DNA of 45,622 nt from Verrucomicrobiales bacterium (GCA_020845805.1 JADLFD010000597.1:1-45622); one strand, 5' to 3'. Shown: positions 28,956 through 36,763, numbered from the stretch's first letter. Notes: generated by a model from the letters alone, not told the origin. Made by a program: numbers and translations.

Positions 28956-30446
28956 CTAGAAACCGAACTGGATTCGGCCGAGAAGCGTTCTTTCGCCGTC
29001 GGCCAGGAGCGGATTCTTGTTAGCTCCTTCGAAGGAGGTCTGAGAGTAGTTGAACTGCAGTTTCACGTTGCGGTTGAGGTGCCAGTTAAGGCCCAGGGCC
29101 CACTCGAACGCGGACGCGATGGATTGGTCGGCGCTGGCGAAAGCGGGAAAAGAATCGTGGTCGGGGTTGAGTCCACTCACCCGCGCCGCGAGTTCCAGCG
29201 CACCCAGGCCGGAGTCCTGGAATCGGAGCGGTTCCCGGGGCGTCACGGCGCGGAAGCTGTTTTCCTCACCCGTGATGAACCACGAGGCCGCGACCTGCCA
29301 GGCTTGATGGTCCAGGGCCTCGCGGGACGAGAGGGTCCCGGCGGCGTGAGTGGTGTCCTGGTGTGAGACAGTGTACTCGGCCAGCACCCCAAACGGTCCG
29401 TGGTAGAACCAGGCCTGCGGCGCCAGTCGCCAGTGCACGCCATTCGCCGCCACCGAGGGCGAAGTGGCGCTCCCGTTGCCGGAGAAGAACGAGAAGACGG
29501 GCTGCTGCCCCGGGCTGGTGAATCCGCGAAGCGGCCCCGATTGCTCGCCATAGGTGCCGGCCATCCCGACTCCCAAACCACGCAGGAATCCGGTGGTGCG
29601 CGCGAAGGGGTGGACGAACACCCGGGCTGCGAAATCCTTGTCCTCGTCGGACCGGTCCGTGTCGCCGCTGCCGCCGTCGGCGACGCCGTTGAACACGCCG
29701 GCCTGGTATTCCAGGAGACCGGATCCGATCTCGCCGCGGACCTGGACCCCCACATCGCGGTTGGGCACGAGCAAAGTTGGGAAGGCGCGTTCGACGAACA
29801 GCAGGTTGGATCCGGATTGCAGTCGTTCGAGGCCCACGGGTTCCTTGTCCTTTCCGACCCGCACCTGCAGGCCCGGGGACCAGCGGGCGTTCACATAGGC
29901 GTCTTGAATCCAGCCGATGTTGGCGGCCGAGGAGGACTGGCCACTCCCGAAATCGAGCATGAGACGGTAGTCGAATCGCTCGGCGACCGTCCCTTCGAAG
30001 ATCGGGCGTACGCGCCGCAAGAGGAAGGTGTCGTTGACCGCACTCTGGGGGTCGTCGACGAACCAGCGCGCATCGGCCTGCACATAACCGCGGAGCCGGA
30101 AGACGAAGTTGGTGTCGGGAGTGCGGACGGCGAGTCCACCCGGACCGAGGTTGAGGATGGGGGTGGCGCGGGCCTTCTCGGTCGCTGCCTCGGTGTCGAG
30201 TTCACGCTGCCGCTGCAGCACACGGAGTTGCTGGTCGAGCGTTTCGAGTGTGGGAGTGTGCGACACGGAAGGGGCGCGGTCGGCGTTGGACTCCAGGGCG
30301 ACCAGGCGATCGGTCAGGACCTGGATCTGGCGACGCAGTTCAACGAGTTCGGCGGCCTCGTCAGCGCGCGCGGAAACGGTCCACGGGGCCAGGCTGAGGC
30401 AGACCAGGTGGGTGAGGACGGCGGAAGGAACACCACGGATGAGCAT
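28956..30446 (-). CDS. OprO/OprP-type outer membrane porin, predicted sulfate/anion-selective
   Basis: Signal plus short coiled coil, FRLRGYVQADARWFVDD, RRVRPIFEGTVAERFDYRLMLDFG, VRVGKDKEPVGLERLQSGSNLLFVERA, terminal aromatic (...GRIQFGF). Confidence 0.87.
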   Translation of the reverse strand: MLIRGVPSAVLTHLVCLSLAPWTVSARADEAAELVELRRQIQVLTDRLVALESNADRAPSVSHTPTLETLDQQLRVLQRQRELDTEAATEKARATPILNLGPGGLAVRTPDTNFVFRLRGYVQADARWFVDDPQSAVNDTFLLRRVRPIFEGTVAERFDYRLMLDFGSGQSSSAANIGWIQDAYVNARWSPGLQVRVGKDKEPVGLERLQSGSNLLFVERAFPTLLVPNRDVGVQVRGEIGSGLLEYQAGVFNGVADGGSGDTDRSDEDKDFAARVFVHPFARTTGFLRGLGVGMAGTYGEQSGPLRGFTSPGQQPVFSFFSGNGSATSPSVAANGVHWRLAPQAWFYHGPFGVLAEYTVSHQDTTHAAGTLSSREALDHQAWQVAASWFITGEENSFRAVTPREPLRFQDSGLGALELAARVSGLNPDHDSFPAFASADQSIASAFEWALGLNWHLNRNVKLQFNYSQTSFEGANKNPLLADGERTLLGRIQFGF

Positions 30447-30556
30447 GATAGGATGTGTGTCATGGCAGGCTCCTCTGGGGTGGTAGTGGGAGTGCGGGGT
30501 TGTGGAAGTGTGGGCGAAGCCTCTCCCGGGGTGGGGTGGAGGCAAATGGGTGGGGG

Positions 30557-30766
30557 TCAGTCGCGGTGAGCGCCGGCGTGGGACGGTTGGGGATCGAGTC
30601 GGAATCGCTCGGTGCGTTCGACAAGCACGACGCGACCTTCGTGGACCGTGATCTGGACCACGCCGAAGCGGATCCCGTTTACCTGGGACTGAATGAGGTC
30701 GAGCCATCGATCTGGCGCGGAGGAGTCTCCAGAGTTGGTGGCGGCGTGGACGCGGGGATAGGCCAT
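30557..30766 (-). CDS. YezD family (DUF2292) small protein
   Basis: 69 aa; WLDLIQSQVNGIRFGVVQITVHEGRVVLVERTERFRL matches the DUF2292 pattern W..I...V..I.FG.V.I.VH.GRVV.IE.TE..R. Confidence 0.82.
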   Translation of the reverse strand: MAYPRVHAATNSGDSSAPDRWLDLIQSQVNGIRFGVVQITVHEGRVVLVERTERFRLDPQPSHAGAHRD

Positions 30767-30800
30767 GGCGTGACGAGTAATGATCCGTTCGACGCGGAAC

Positions 30801-30828
30801 AGATTATTTCGATACTACAGTAAGTCAA
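30801..30828 (-). promoter_or_regulatory. Predicted sigma70-type promoter for the yezD-porin-sbp-cys operon
   Basis: Minus strand TTGACT (30828..30823) - N16 - TAATCT (30806..30801); spacer contains palindrome TACT-AC-AGTA at 30813-30822; 35 nt upstream of yezD start. Confidence 0.55.
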
Positions 30829-30904
30829 CTGGGATTTACAAGATTGAGAATATATTGATTATAAACACTTTGCGATGACGTGGTTATTTCCAGCGAAGTA
30901 ATCT

Positions 30905-30915
30905 TGATTCAATCA
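30905..30915. promoter_or_regulatory. Palindromic TGATT-C-AATCA, candidate operator upstream of the Rrf2 gene
   Basis: Direct reading tgattcaatca, 23 nt before the Rrf2 ATG in an AT-rich divergent intergenic region. Confidence 0.3.
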
Positions 30916-30937
30916 GTGGTCAATCTAGCGTCGTGTC

Positions 30938-31402
30938 ATGCGGCTTTCCTTGCGTGGTGAGTATGCGCTCCGGGCGATGCTGGCCCTGGGGCAACGATAT
31001 GGGTCGGAGGTGGTTCGCATCCGGGATGTGGCGGCGGAGCAGCGGATTCCGAAGCGGTTTCTCGAGCAGATCCTCAATGATCTGAAAGATGCGCGGGTGG
31101 TGGAGAGTCGGCGAGGGGTGCAGGGCGGATACCGGTTGGCACGTGCGCCGGAGCTGATTTCGTTGGCCGAGGTGATCCGTCACATCGATGGACCGCTGGC
31201 CCCGGTGAGTTGTGTGAGCGAGCGGTTTTACGAGCCCTGTTCGTGTCCGGATGAGTCGCGCTGCGGGCTGCGGAGCATCATGCGCGAAGTGCGGGACGCG
31301 ATTTCCAAGCAGCTGGAGGGGGTGACGGTGGCGGATCTGTGCGCGCGATCGGCGTCCCTGCAGGTGGGGAAGGAAGGTCCGTCGATGGATTTTGCGATCT
31401 GA
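30938..31402 (+). CDS. Rrf2 family transcriptional regulator with Cys cluster
   Basis: MRLSLRGEYALRAMLALG, IPKRFLEQILNDLKDARVVESRRGVQGGYRLARAP, CVSERFYEPCSCPDESRCGLR. Confidence 0.93.
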   Translation: MRLSLRGEYALRAMLALGQRYGSEVVRIRDVAAEQRIPKRFLEQILNDLKDARVVESRRGVQGGYRLARAPELISLAEVIRHIDGPLAPVSCVSERFYEPCSCPDESRCGLRSIMREVRDAISKQLEGVTVADLCARSASLQVGKEGPSMDFAI

Positions 31403-31485
31403 TGACGTGCGACTTGTCGGCGATCCGGGGGCGGGTAGTTTCGCTGGCACGCGGGTACAAGCGAAGCGAACCGAGAGCCTCCGAG

Positions 31486-32049
31486 ATGAAGTCGCCCTGG
31501 ATTTGGTTGGTGGTGCTCTGGATTGGCGTCGACGCGTGGTTGGCGAGGTGGTGGTGGGAGCGTCGGCGGGAGCAGCGGGCCGAGGTGCATATCCTGGGGG
31601 CGGCGCGTCGGTACGAGATGGATCCGGCCTTGGTCAAGGCGGTGGTCTGGCGCGAGAGCCGGTTTCATGAGGACGCGCGGGGTACCTCGGGCGAGGTGGG
31701 GTTGATGCAGGTGGGGGCGCTGGCGGCCAGGGAATGGGCCGAGGCGGAGAAGATGGCCGGTTTCCAACACCTGGATTTGCTGGATCCTGCTCGCAACGCA
31801 CTGGCCGGAACCTGGTACCTCGCGAGGCTGTTGCGTCGCTATCCGCAGACGGACAATCCGGTCGCGTACGCCCTGGCGGATTACAATGCGGGACGGGTCA
31901 ACGTGCTGCGCTGGTTGAAAGGGCCTGCAGCAACCAACTCCACGGCGTTTTTAGAGGCCATGGATTTCCCTACCACCCGGCGGTACGTGGAGTCGGTGCT
32001 GGAGCGTCGGGCGGAGTACCAGGGGATGTTCCCGCGGCCTGGGCAGTGA
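31486..32049 (+). CDS. Membrane-anchored lytic transglycosylase (SLT domain)
   Basis: TM WIWLVVLWIGVDAWLA; YEMDPALVKAVVWRESRFHEDARGTSGEVGLMQV (catalytic E), ALADYNAGRVNVLRWL. Confidence 0.9.
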   Translation: MKSPWIWLVVLWIGVDAWLARWWWERRREQRAEVHILGAARRYEMDPALVKAVVWRESRFHEDARGTSGEVGLMQVGALAAREWAEAEKMAGFQHLDLLDPARNALAGTWYLARLLRRYPQTDNPVAYALADYNAGRVNVLRWLKGPAATNSTAFLEAMDFPTTRRYVESVLERRAEYQGMFPRPGQ

Positions 32050-32144
32050 AAGACCGGCTGCAGGTCAGTCGGGATCCGGCGTGTGCGGTACAGGCTCGAG
32101 GGCGAGGTGCGTGGATGGCCCTGGATGCTTTTGGCAGGGGGGGA

Positions 32145-32843
32145 TCAATCTCGCTTGAGTTCCAGCAACCGACTTTGCAGTTCCGCCTGGAAAGGGGCGA
32201 GGTCTTGGGTGGTCTCAGGGACCCAGAGTGGTGCGGCGAATCGAACCTCACAGGCGCTGCCGGGCAGGGGAATTTGGAAACGGTCCCAACTGCGGAGTTG
32301 GAGTTTCCATCGGGAGTTCGGGATGGCGGGGATGATGGGGAATCCGGTGAGCCGTGCGAGCGCGAGGGCTCCTGGTTGCACGCAGTATTTCGGTCCTCGT
32401 GGGCCGTCCGGCGTGATCGCGATGTGGTAACCGCGCCGGGCGAGGTCATGGAGTTCGAGCAGGGCGCGTGAACCGCGGCGGCTGGAGGAGCCCCGGACGG
32501 GTTGGGCCCCGAAAGACTCGAGGATCGCGGCGAGCAGGGCGCCGTCACGACTCGCGCTGACCAGCGTGGCCATGCGACGCGGCGGACGATCTTCCGAGAA
32601 GAAGCGACCTCGGATCATCATGGCCAGGGCGAGCCGGTTATGCCAGGTGGCGAAGATGACGGGACGGGATTGGGCCAGCGTCACGGCGTTGTGGGGATCA
32701 TCGAGGCGCACCCGCTGTGTGGCGCCGAGGACGGTCACTCCCAGCCAAGCCAGGCGGGCGATCGCGCGTTGTCGGGGCGTCGGGGCATGTGGGGTGGTTC
32801 CCCGGGGGGCTGGGGTCGAGGGGCGTGGGGCGGGGTCGCTCAT
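32145..32843 (-). CDS. DUF374 lysophospholipid acyltransferase family protein
   Basis: VIFATWHNRLAL, LVSASRDGALLAAILESFGAQPVRGSSSRRGSRALLEL, ITPDGPRGPKYCVQPGALALA; start at 32843 overlaps ruvA stop (ATGA). Confidence 0.88.
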   Translation of the reverse strand: MSDPAPRPSTPAPRGTTPHAPTPRQRAIARLAWLGVTVLGATQRVRLDDPHNAVTLAQSRPVIFATWHNRLALAMMIRGRFFSEDRPPRRMATLVSASRDGALLAAILESFGAQPVRGSSSRRGSRALLELHDLARRGYHIAITPDGPRGPKYCVQPGALALARLTGFPIIPAIPNSRWKLQLRSWDRFQIPLPGSACEVRFAAPLWVPETTQDLAPFQAELQSRLLELKRD

Positions 32844-33448
32844 GCCGGACCTTTGCGAAGGCACGCACGGACGATGTGTTCGACAGAGGCCTGCGGTCCG
32901 AGCATGGCCTGGGCACCCTGGACGGCGCTGGCGGCCTCGGGATGTTTGAAGCCGAGGGCCACGAGGGCCAGGATCGCGTCCTGGGCGGCTTGTTCGCCGG
33001 GAGCTCCTGTTTTGGGGGCGGGCGACGTCTCTCCCGTCATCGACGCCCCAAGACGATCTCGGAGTTCGACCACGATGCGTTCCGCAGTCTTCCGACCGAC
33101 ACCGGAAATCTGGGACAAGGCACGCACATCGCCTTGCGTGACGGCCGCGCGGAAAGCGGGAGCGGGCATGCCGCTCAGGATGTTGAGTGCGATCTTGGGT
33201 CCGATCCCACTGACCGTGTCGATCAGCAGTCGGAACAGGTCGCGTTCCACCGCTGTCGCAAATCCGTAGAGCGTGTGGGCGTCCTCCCGGACCACGAGAT
33301 GGGTCAGGAGGCGGGTTTCCTGGCCGGCCGGAGGCAACCGGTCGAACGAGGAGAGCGGGATGAACACCTCATACCCCACCCCGTGGACGTCTAGAACAAC
33401 GCGGGTGGGCAGGACTTCGGCGATTACCCCATGGAGATAGGCGATCAT
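32840..33448 (-). CDS. ruvA: Holliday junction DNA helicase subunit RuvA
   Basis: MIAYLHGVIAEVLPTRVVLDVHGVGYEVFIPLSS, GIGPKIALNILSG, ISGVGRKTAERIVVELRDRL. Confidence 0.96.
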   Translation of the reverse strand: MIAYLHGVIAEVLPTRVVLDVHGVGYEVFIPLSSFDRLPPAGQETRLLTHLVVREDAHTLYGFATAVERDLFRLLIDTVSGIGPKIALNILSGMPAPAFRAAVTQGDVRALSQISGVGRKTAERIVVELRDRLGASMTGETSPAPKTGAPGEQAAQDAILALVALGFKHPEAASAVQGAQAMLGPQASVEHIVRACLRKGPA

Positions 33449-33480
33449 GGCAGTGGCTTGGGCGGAGCTTCGGTGCTCGG

Positions 33481-33714
33481 CTAATCGGGTTCGGCATCCT
33501 CCGGACGCGCGTGGCGGCGCCAGCCTTCGGGGGAGTCGGCATCACACTCATCCGGGGACGTCGTCGGCTCGGAACGACGTGCGGGGTGGTCTGGTTTATT
33601 CTGATGACGTCGTTGATGGCGCGCGGCGCCGAGGGCGGCCACGGCAATCACCAGCGCGATGAGTGCGAGAATGACGACCAGGATAAGGCCCAGAAGGAGC
33701 AGGCGCTGGTGCAT
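33481..33714 (-). CDS. Small membrane protein of unknown function between ruvC and ruvA
   Basis: 77 aa ORF, TM LLLLGLILVVILALIALVIAVAALGA then charged tail; packed 2 nt after the ruvC stop region. Confidence 0.6.
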   Translation of the reverse strand: MHQRLLLLGLILVVILALIALVIAVAALGAARHQRRHQNKPDHPARRSEPTTSPDECDADSPEGWRRHARPEDAEPD

Positions 33715-33716
33715 GG

Positions 33717-34331
33717 TCAGAGTGGTTTACGTGGGGTGAGGGCGGGCCGGAAGAGATCGCGGGCATGGGCTAGGGCGATGGCCAAGGCATCCGCGGCGTC
33801 CGGTTCAGGGAGTTCGGAGAGGGAAAGCATCCGGAGCACCATTTGGGCCACGGCGGCTTTCTGCGCACCTCCGAAACCGACGATGGCTTGTTTCACCTTG
33901 CGCGGGGCGATCTCGGTGATCTCCAGGCCGAACTCGGCCGCGGCGAGCAAGCAGGCGCCGCGCGCTTCCCCCATGAGAAGTGCGGTCTGAAGGTTCTGGG
34001 CGAAGAAGAGGCCTTCGATGGCGCAGGCGTCTGGGGTATGGGTGCGGATGGCCTGGCGGAGAGCCTCCGCGATGCGCACCAAGCAGCGACTGCGAGCGAG
34101 CACAGCCGGGCAGTGGATCGTCCCAAAGCCCAGCGCCACCGCGGTATTGCGATCGGCCTGGATGACGCCCCAGCCGGTTCCGCGCAGAGAAGGATCGATT
34201 CCCAGCACGATGCGTCTGGCCGACGCGGGCGTGGGGGGCGCTGGGGGAGCATTGCTGGCGCGCGGGGACCGACGTGTGCCGGTTCGGATGCGGGCCTGGA
34301 GTTGCTCGAACTGCTGGGGGCTAATGCCCAT
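33717..34331 (-). CDS. ruvC: Crossover junction endodeoxyribonuclease RuvC
   Basis: RIVLGIDPSLRGTGWGVI, CAIEGLFFAQNLQTALLMGEARGACLLAAAEFGLEITEIAPRKVKQAIVGFGGAQKAAVAQMV, PDAADALAIALAH; start at MGISPQQFEQL. Confidence 0.96.
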   Translation of the reverse strand: MGISPQQFEQLQARIRTGTRRSPRASNAPPAPPTPASARRIVLGIDPSLRGTGWGVIQADRNTAVALGFGTIHCPAVLARSRCLVRIAEALRQAIRTHTPDACAIEGLFFAQNLQTALLMGEARGACLLAAAEFGLEITEIAPRKVKQAIVGFGGAQKAAVAQMVLRMLSLSELPEPDAADALAIALAHARDLFRPALTPRKPL

Positions 34332-34427
34332 GGGCTGAAAGGGTGCCGCCGCTTGAAGGGCAAGTCGAGAGGCCCGAGTGTGTGTCGTGCTTGGCGCGAG
34401 CCGCGCGGTGCGGTACCACGCCTCGCC

Positions 34428-35441
34428 ATGGCCGTCCTGGGATTTGAGTACCGCGAAGGAGGGATCTGGCTCCCGGCGCTTCGCCTCTGGCTGGATGCAA
34501 GCCGTGCGCAGTCGAGTGACGTCCGTGTGTTTGTGAGCCATGCGCATTCGGATCACACGGCGCGCCATCGCGAAATCCTGGCGGGGAGGGCGACCGCCCG
34601 GTTCATGGAAGCGCGGCTGGGAGGAGGATCCCGGCGTCGTACGCACGAACTGCCATGGCGCGAGCCTCAGGAGTTCGAAACCGAGGGCTGCCGATGGAGC
34701 CTCACCCTCCTGCCGGCGGGCCACATCTTCGGGAGTGCCATGGCGCTCGTACGTGCCGGGAGCGAATCGTTGCTTTACACCGGGGATTTCAAGTTGGGTC
34801 CGTCCCTGACGGCGGAGGGCTGCGAACCCGTGGTGGCGGACGATCTGATCATGGAGACGACTTTCGGACGGCCGAAGTACGTGTTTCCGCCGCGGGAGGA
34901 AGTGGTCGCCGGCCTGGTCGAGTTCTGCCGCGTCACGCTCCGTGAGGGAGGGGTGCCGGTATTGCTGGGGTACGCGCTGGGGAAAGCTCAGGAACTGGTG
35001 GCGCTGGCGCTCGCGGCGGGGCTCCCGGTGGCGATGCACCCGAACGTGGCGCGAATGATGAAGGTGTTTCGCGAATGCGGCGGGAGTTTGCCGGCGGGCG
35101 ACCTGGTGGAGGCGCCCAGCACAGAGCGCCGGGTGCTGGTGTGTCCGCCCGGAGCAGCCTGGCAGGGAATGGTCCCTCTCGGGGTGAGGGGGCGGGTGGC
35201 GATGGCCACGGGGTGGGCGATGGACCCTGGGGCTCGGTATCGGTATCGGGCGGACGCGGCCTTTCCCCTCAGTGACCACGCCGGGTTTCCGGAGCTCCTC
35301 GAAATGGTGGAGCGTGTACGCCCGAGCAGGGTGCACACCTTGCATGGTTTCGCCTCCGAATTTGCCTGCCGATTGCGCGAGCGGGGGTGGGATGCGCGCG
35401 CGCTCAGCGAACCAGATCAGTTGGAACTCGGGCTGGCCTAA
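34428..35441 (+). CDS. MBL-fold/beta-CASP-like exonuclease (ligase-associated exonuclease-like family)
   Basis: VSHAHSDHTARH, LPAGHIFGSAMALV, LLYTGDFKLGP, METTFGRPKYVFP, PLSDHAGFPELLEMVERVRPSRVHTLHG. Confidence 0.85.
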   Translation: MAVLGFEYREGGIWLPALRLWLDASRAQSSDVRVFVSHAHSDHTARHREILAGRATARFMEARLGGGSRRRTHELPWREPQEFETEGCRWSLTLLPAGHIFGSAMALVRAGSESLLYTGDFKLGPSLTAEGCEPVVADDLIMETTFGRPKYVFPPREEVVAGLVEFCRVTLREGGVPVLLGYALGKAQELVALALAAGLPVAMHPNVARMMKVFRECGGSLPAGDLVEAPSTERRVLVCPPGAAWQGMVPLGVRGRVAMATGWAMDPGARYRYRADAAFPLSDHAGFPELLEMVERVRPSRVHTLHGFASEFACRLRERGWDARALSEPDQLELGLA

Positions 35442-35452
35442 AGGCCTAGCCC
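35430..35452 (+). terminator. Hairpin spanning the exonuclease stop codon, possible terminator
   Basis: GGGCTGGCC-TAAA-GGCC(T)AGCCC, stem with one bulge; the TAA stop (35439-35441) sits at the apex; no T-tract. Confidence 0.4.
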
Positions 35453-35566
35453 ACTCTGCCTGAGGTGTTTGCCGTGGGAGTCGTGGGTGGAGGGAGGGGT
35501 CCGAGCGACAGACGCCAAGGAGGTGGGGGTGGGGAACCCCGCTGAAGAACGTTCCGTCGCCCGGAC
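35453..35566 (-). ncRNA. Candidate minus-strand small RNA (boundaries approximate, 3' end not determined)
   Basis: Predicted TSS about 35566 from the upstream TTGACA/TAGAAA promoter; 5' end forms a 14-bp stem (35553-35566 with 35499-35512) with two G.U pairs only on the minus strand; no convincing ORF. Confidence 0.3.
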
Positions 35567-35572
35567 ATCATT

Positions 35573-35600
35573 TTTCTACGCTCCCTGAACAGAATGTCAA
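35573..35600 (-). promoter_or_regulatory. Predicted sigma70-type promoter (minus strand)
   Basis: Minus strand TTGACA (35600..35595) - N16 - TAGAAA (35578..35573) inside an AT-rich island. Confidence 0.45.
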
Positions 35601-35604
35601 CTTT

Positions 35605-35639
35605 ACTCTTAACGATTTGGTGATTAATGGGTTAAGAGT
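35605..35639. promoter_or_regulatory. Perfect 9-bp inverted repeat ACTCTTAAC-N17-GTTAAGAGT, candidate operator or hairpin
   Basis: Direct reading; lies immediately upstream of the minus-strand -35 box. Confidence 0.4.
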
Positions 35640-35732
35640 GGGAAATGCGATGGTGCGGCAAAATTTTCGTACGGAATTCCTGCTAGGAAGTTTCACCAGA
35701 AATATGGTTCACCCGACATAGGGTTCCGGGAT

Positions 35733-36242
35733 TTATCGACGCATCGTGCGCACGGTTTCGATGCGCGTGATGCGCCACTGATGGTCGGCGAGGGCGAGGT
35801 GGAGACGGAACTCCTGGACCCAATAATCCGGGTCCCCTTTGAAGTAGATCTTCGACGTCAGGTGCGCGATGGCGCGTTGTCGATCGGCTTGGAGTGTCGG
35901 GGTGATATCGAGGAACGACACCTCCAGACCGCGGGACACGGCGCGGATACCGCGGCAGCCTTCCTCGAGTTGGGCGCGCGAATGGATTCCCTCAATGCTT
36001 CGTGGACCGAGCGCGATAGAGAAGTCTGTGGGATCGGCAAAGTAAGCGCCCACGCGGTCCGCATACGTGAGTTTGCGCACCGCGGATTCGTTTTCGGGAA
36101 AGGAGATTTCCGTGGCGAGGGCCGACAGCCGTTTCTGAATCCGGCGCGACTCGCGAGCTTCGGGGTCGGCGAGTTTCCAGCCGAGGAAGGCGGCTGCGAG
36201 CAGCGTGACGGCGGACAGGAAGACAACGTGTCGACGGTTCAC
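35733..36242 (-). CDS. Conserved-looking membrane-anchored protein of unknown function (NTF2-like layout)
   Basis: N-terminal TM, 169 aa, ORF overlaps lepB stop by 4 nt; SKIYFKGDPDYWVQEFRLHLALADHQWRITRIETV. Confidence 0.6.
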   Translation of the reverse strand: MNRRHVVFLSAVTLLAAAFLGWKLADPEARESRRIQKRLSALATEISFPENESAVRKLTYADRVGAYFADPTDFSIALGPRSIEGIHSRAQLEEGCRGIRAVSRGLEVSFLDITPTLQADRQRAIAHLTSKIYFKGDPDYWVQEFRLHLALADHQWRITRIETVRTMRR

Positions 36243-36763
36243 CGGACCACCTTTCCCACGATACGCTCGGCTTCGATGGCGCCGAGTTCGTGCTGCTCGA
36301 GGGTCATGTCGCGATTGTCACCGATGACATAGTATTCGGAGGGCCCGAGTGTTCGCGCGGGAAGGTTCCAGGGGGCGCGGCGGCGGGAGGTGTAGGGTTC
36401 CTCGAGCGGCTGCTGGTTGATCTGCACGGTGCCGCGCAGGATGGAGATGGTTTCACCGGGGAGGGCGATGACGCGCTTCACGTACATCACCGTTTCGCCA
36501 GAGGTCCGGATGGCGATGATATCACCGCGGGCCGGGGGATTGCCTGGGCGGTAGGCGAGTCGGTAGATGACATGGACGGAACCTTCGCGAAACGTGGGGA
36601 GCATGCTGGTGCTCTCGATCTTGCGGAGGGCGACCACGTATTTGAGAGCGAGGGCGGTGCCCAGGACCAGAAACAGGATTCGGGCGAAGGTCCAGAGTGG
36701 GCGCCGACCGACCGCCAGGTGACGCAAGGATTGGGCTAGGGAGGGTGAGGTTGCGGTCGACAT
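36239..36763 (-). CDS. lepB: Signal peptidase I
   Basis: IESTSMLPTFREGS (Ser), GDIIAIRTSGETVMYVKRVIALPGETI (Lys), YYVIGDNRDMTLEQHELGAIEAERIVGKV. Confidence 0.92.
   Translation of the reverse strand: MSTATSPSLAQSLRHLAVGRRPLWTFARILFLVLGTALALKYVVALRKIESTSMLPTFREGSVHVIYRLAYRPGNPPARGDIIAIRTSGETVMYVKRVIALPGETISILRGTVQINQQPLEEPYTSRRRAPWNLPARTLGPSEYYVIGDNRDMTLEQHELGAIEAERIVGKVVR

Noticed and set aside
34332-35345. N-terminal extension of RuvC in the 542-aa ORF 33717..35345
   Set aside because: The extension is antisense to the MBL exonuclease and Arg/Pro/His-rich; RuvC homology begins after MGISPQQF (34331).
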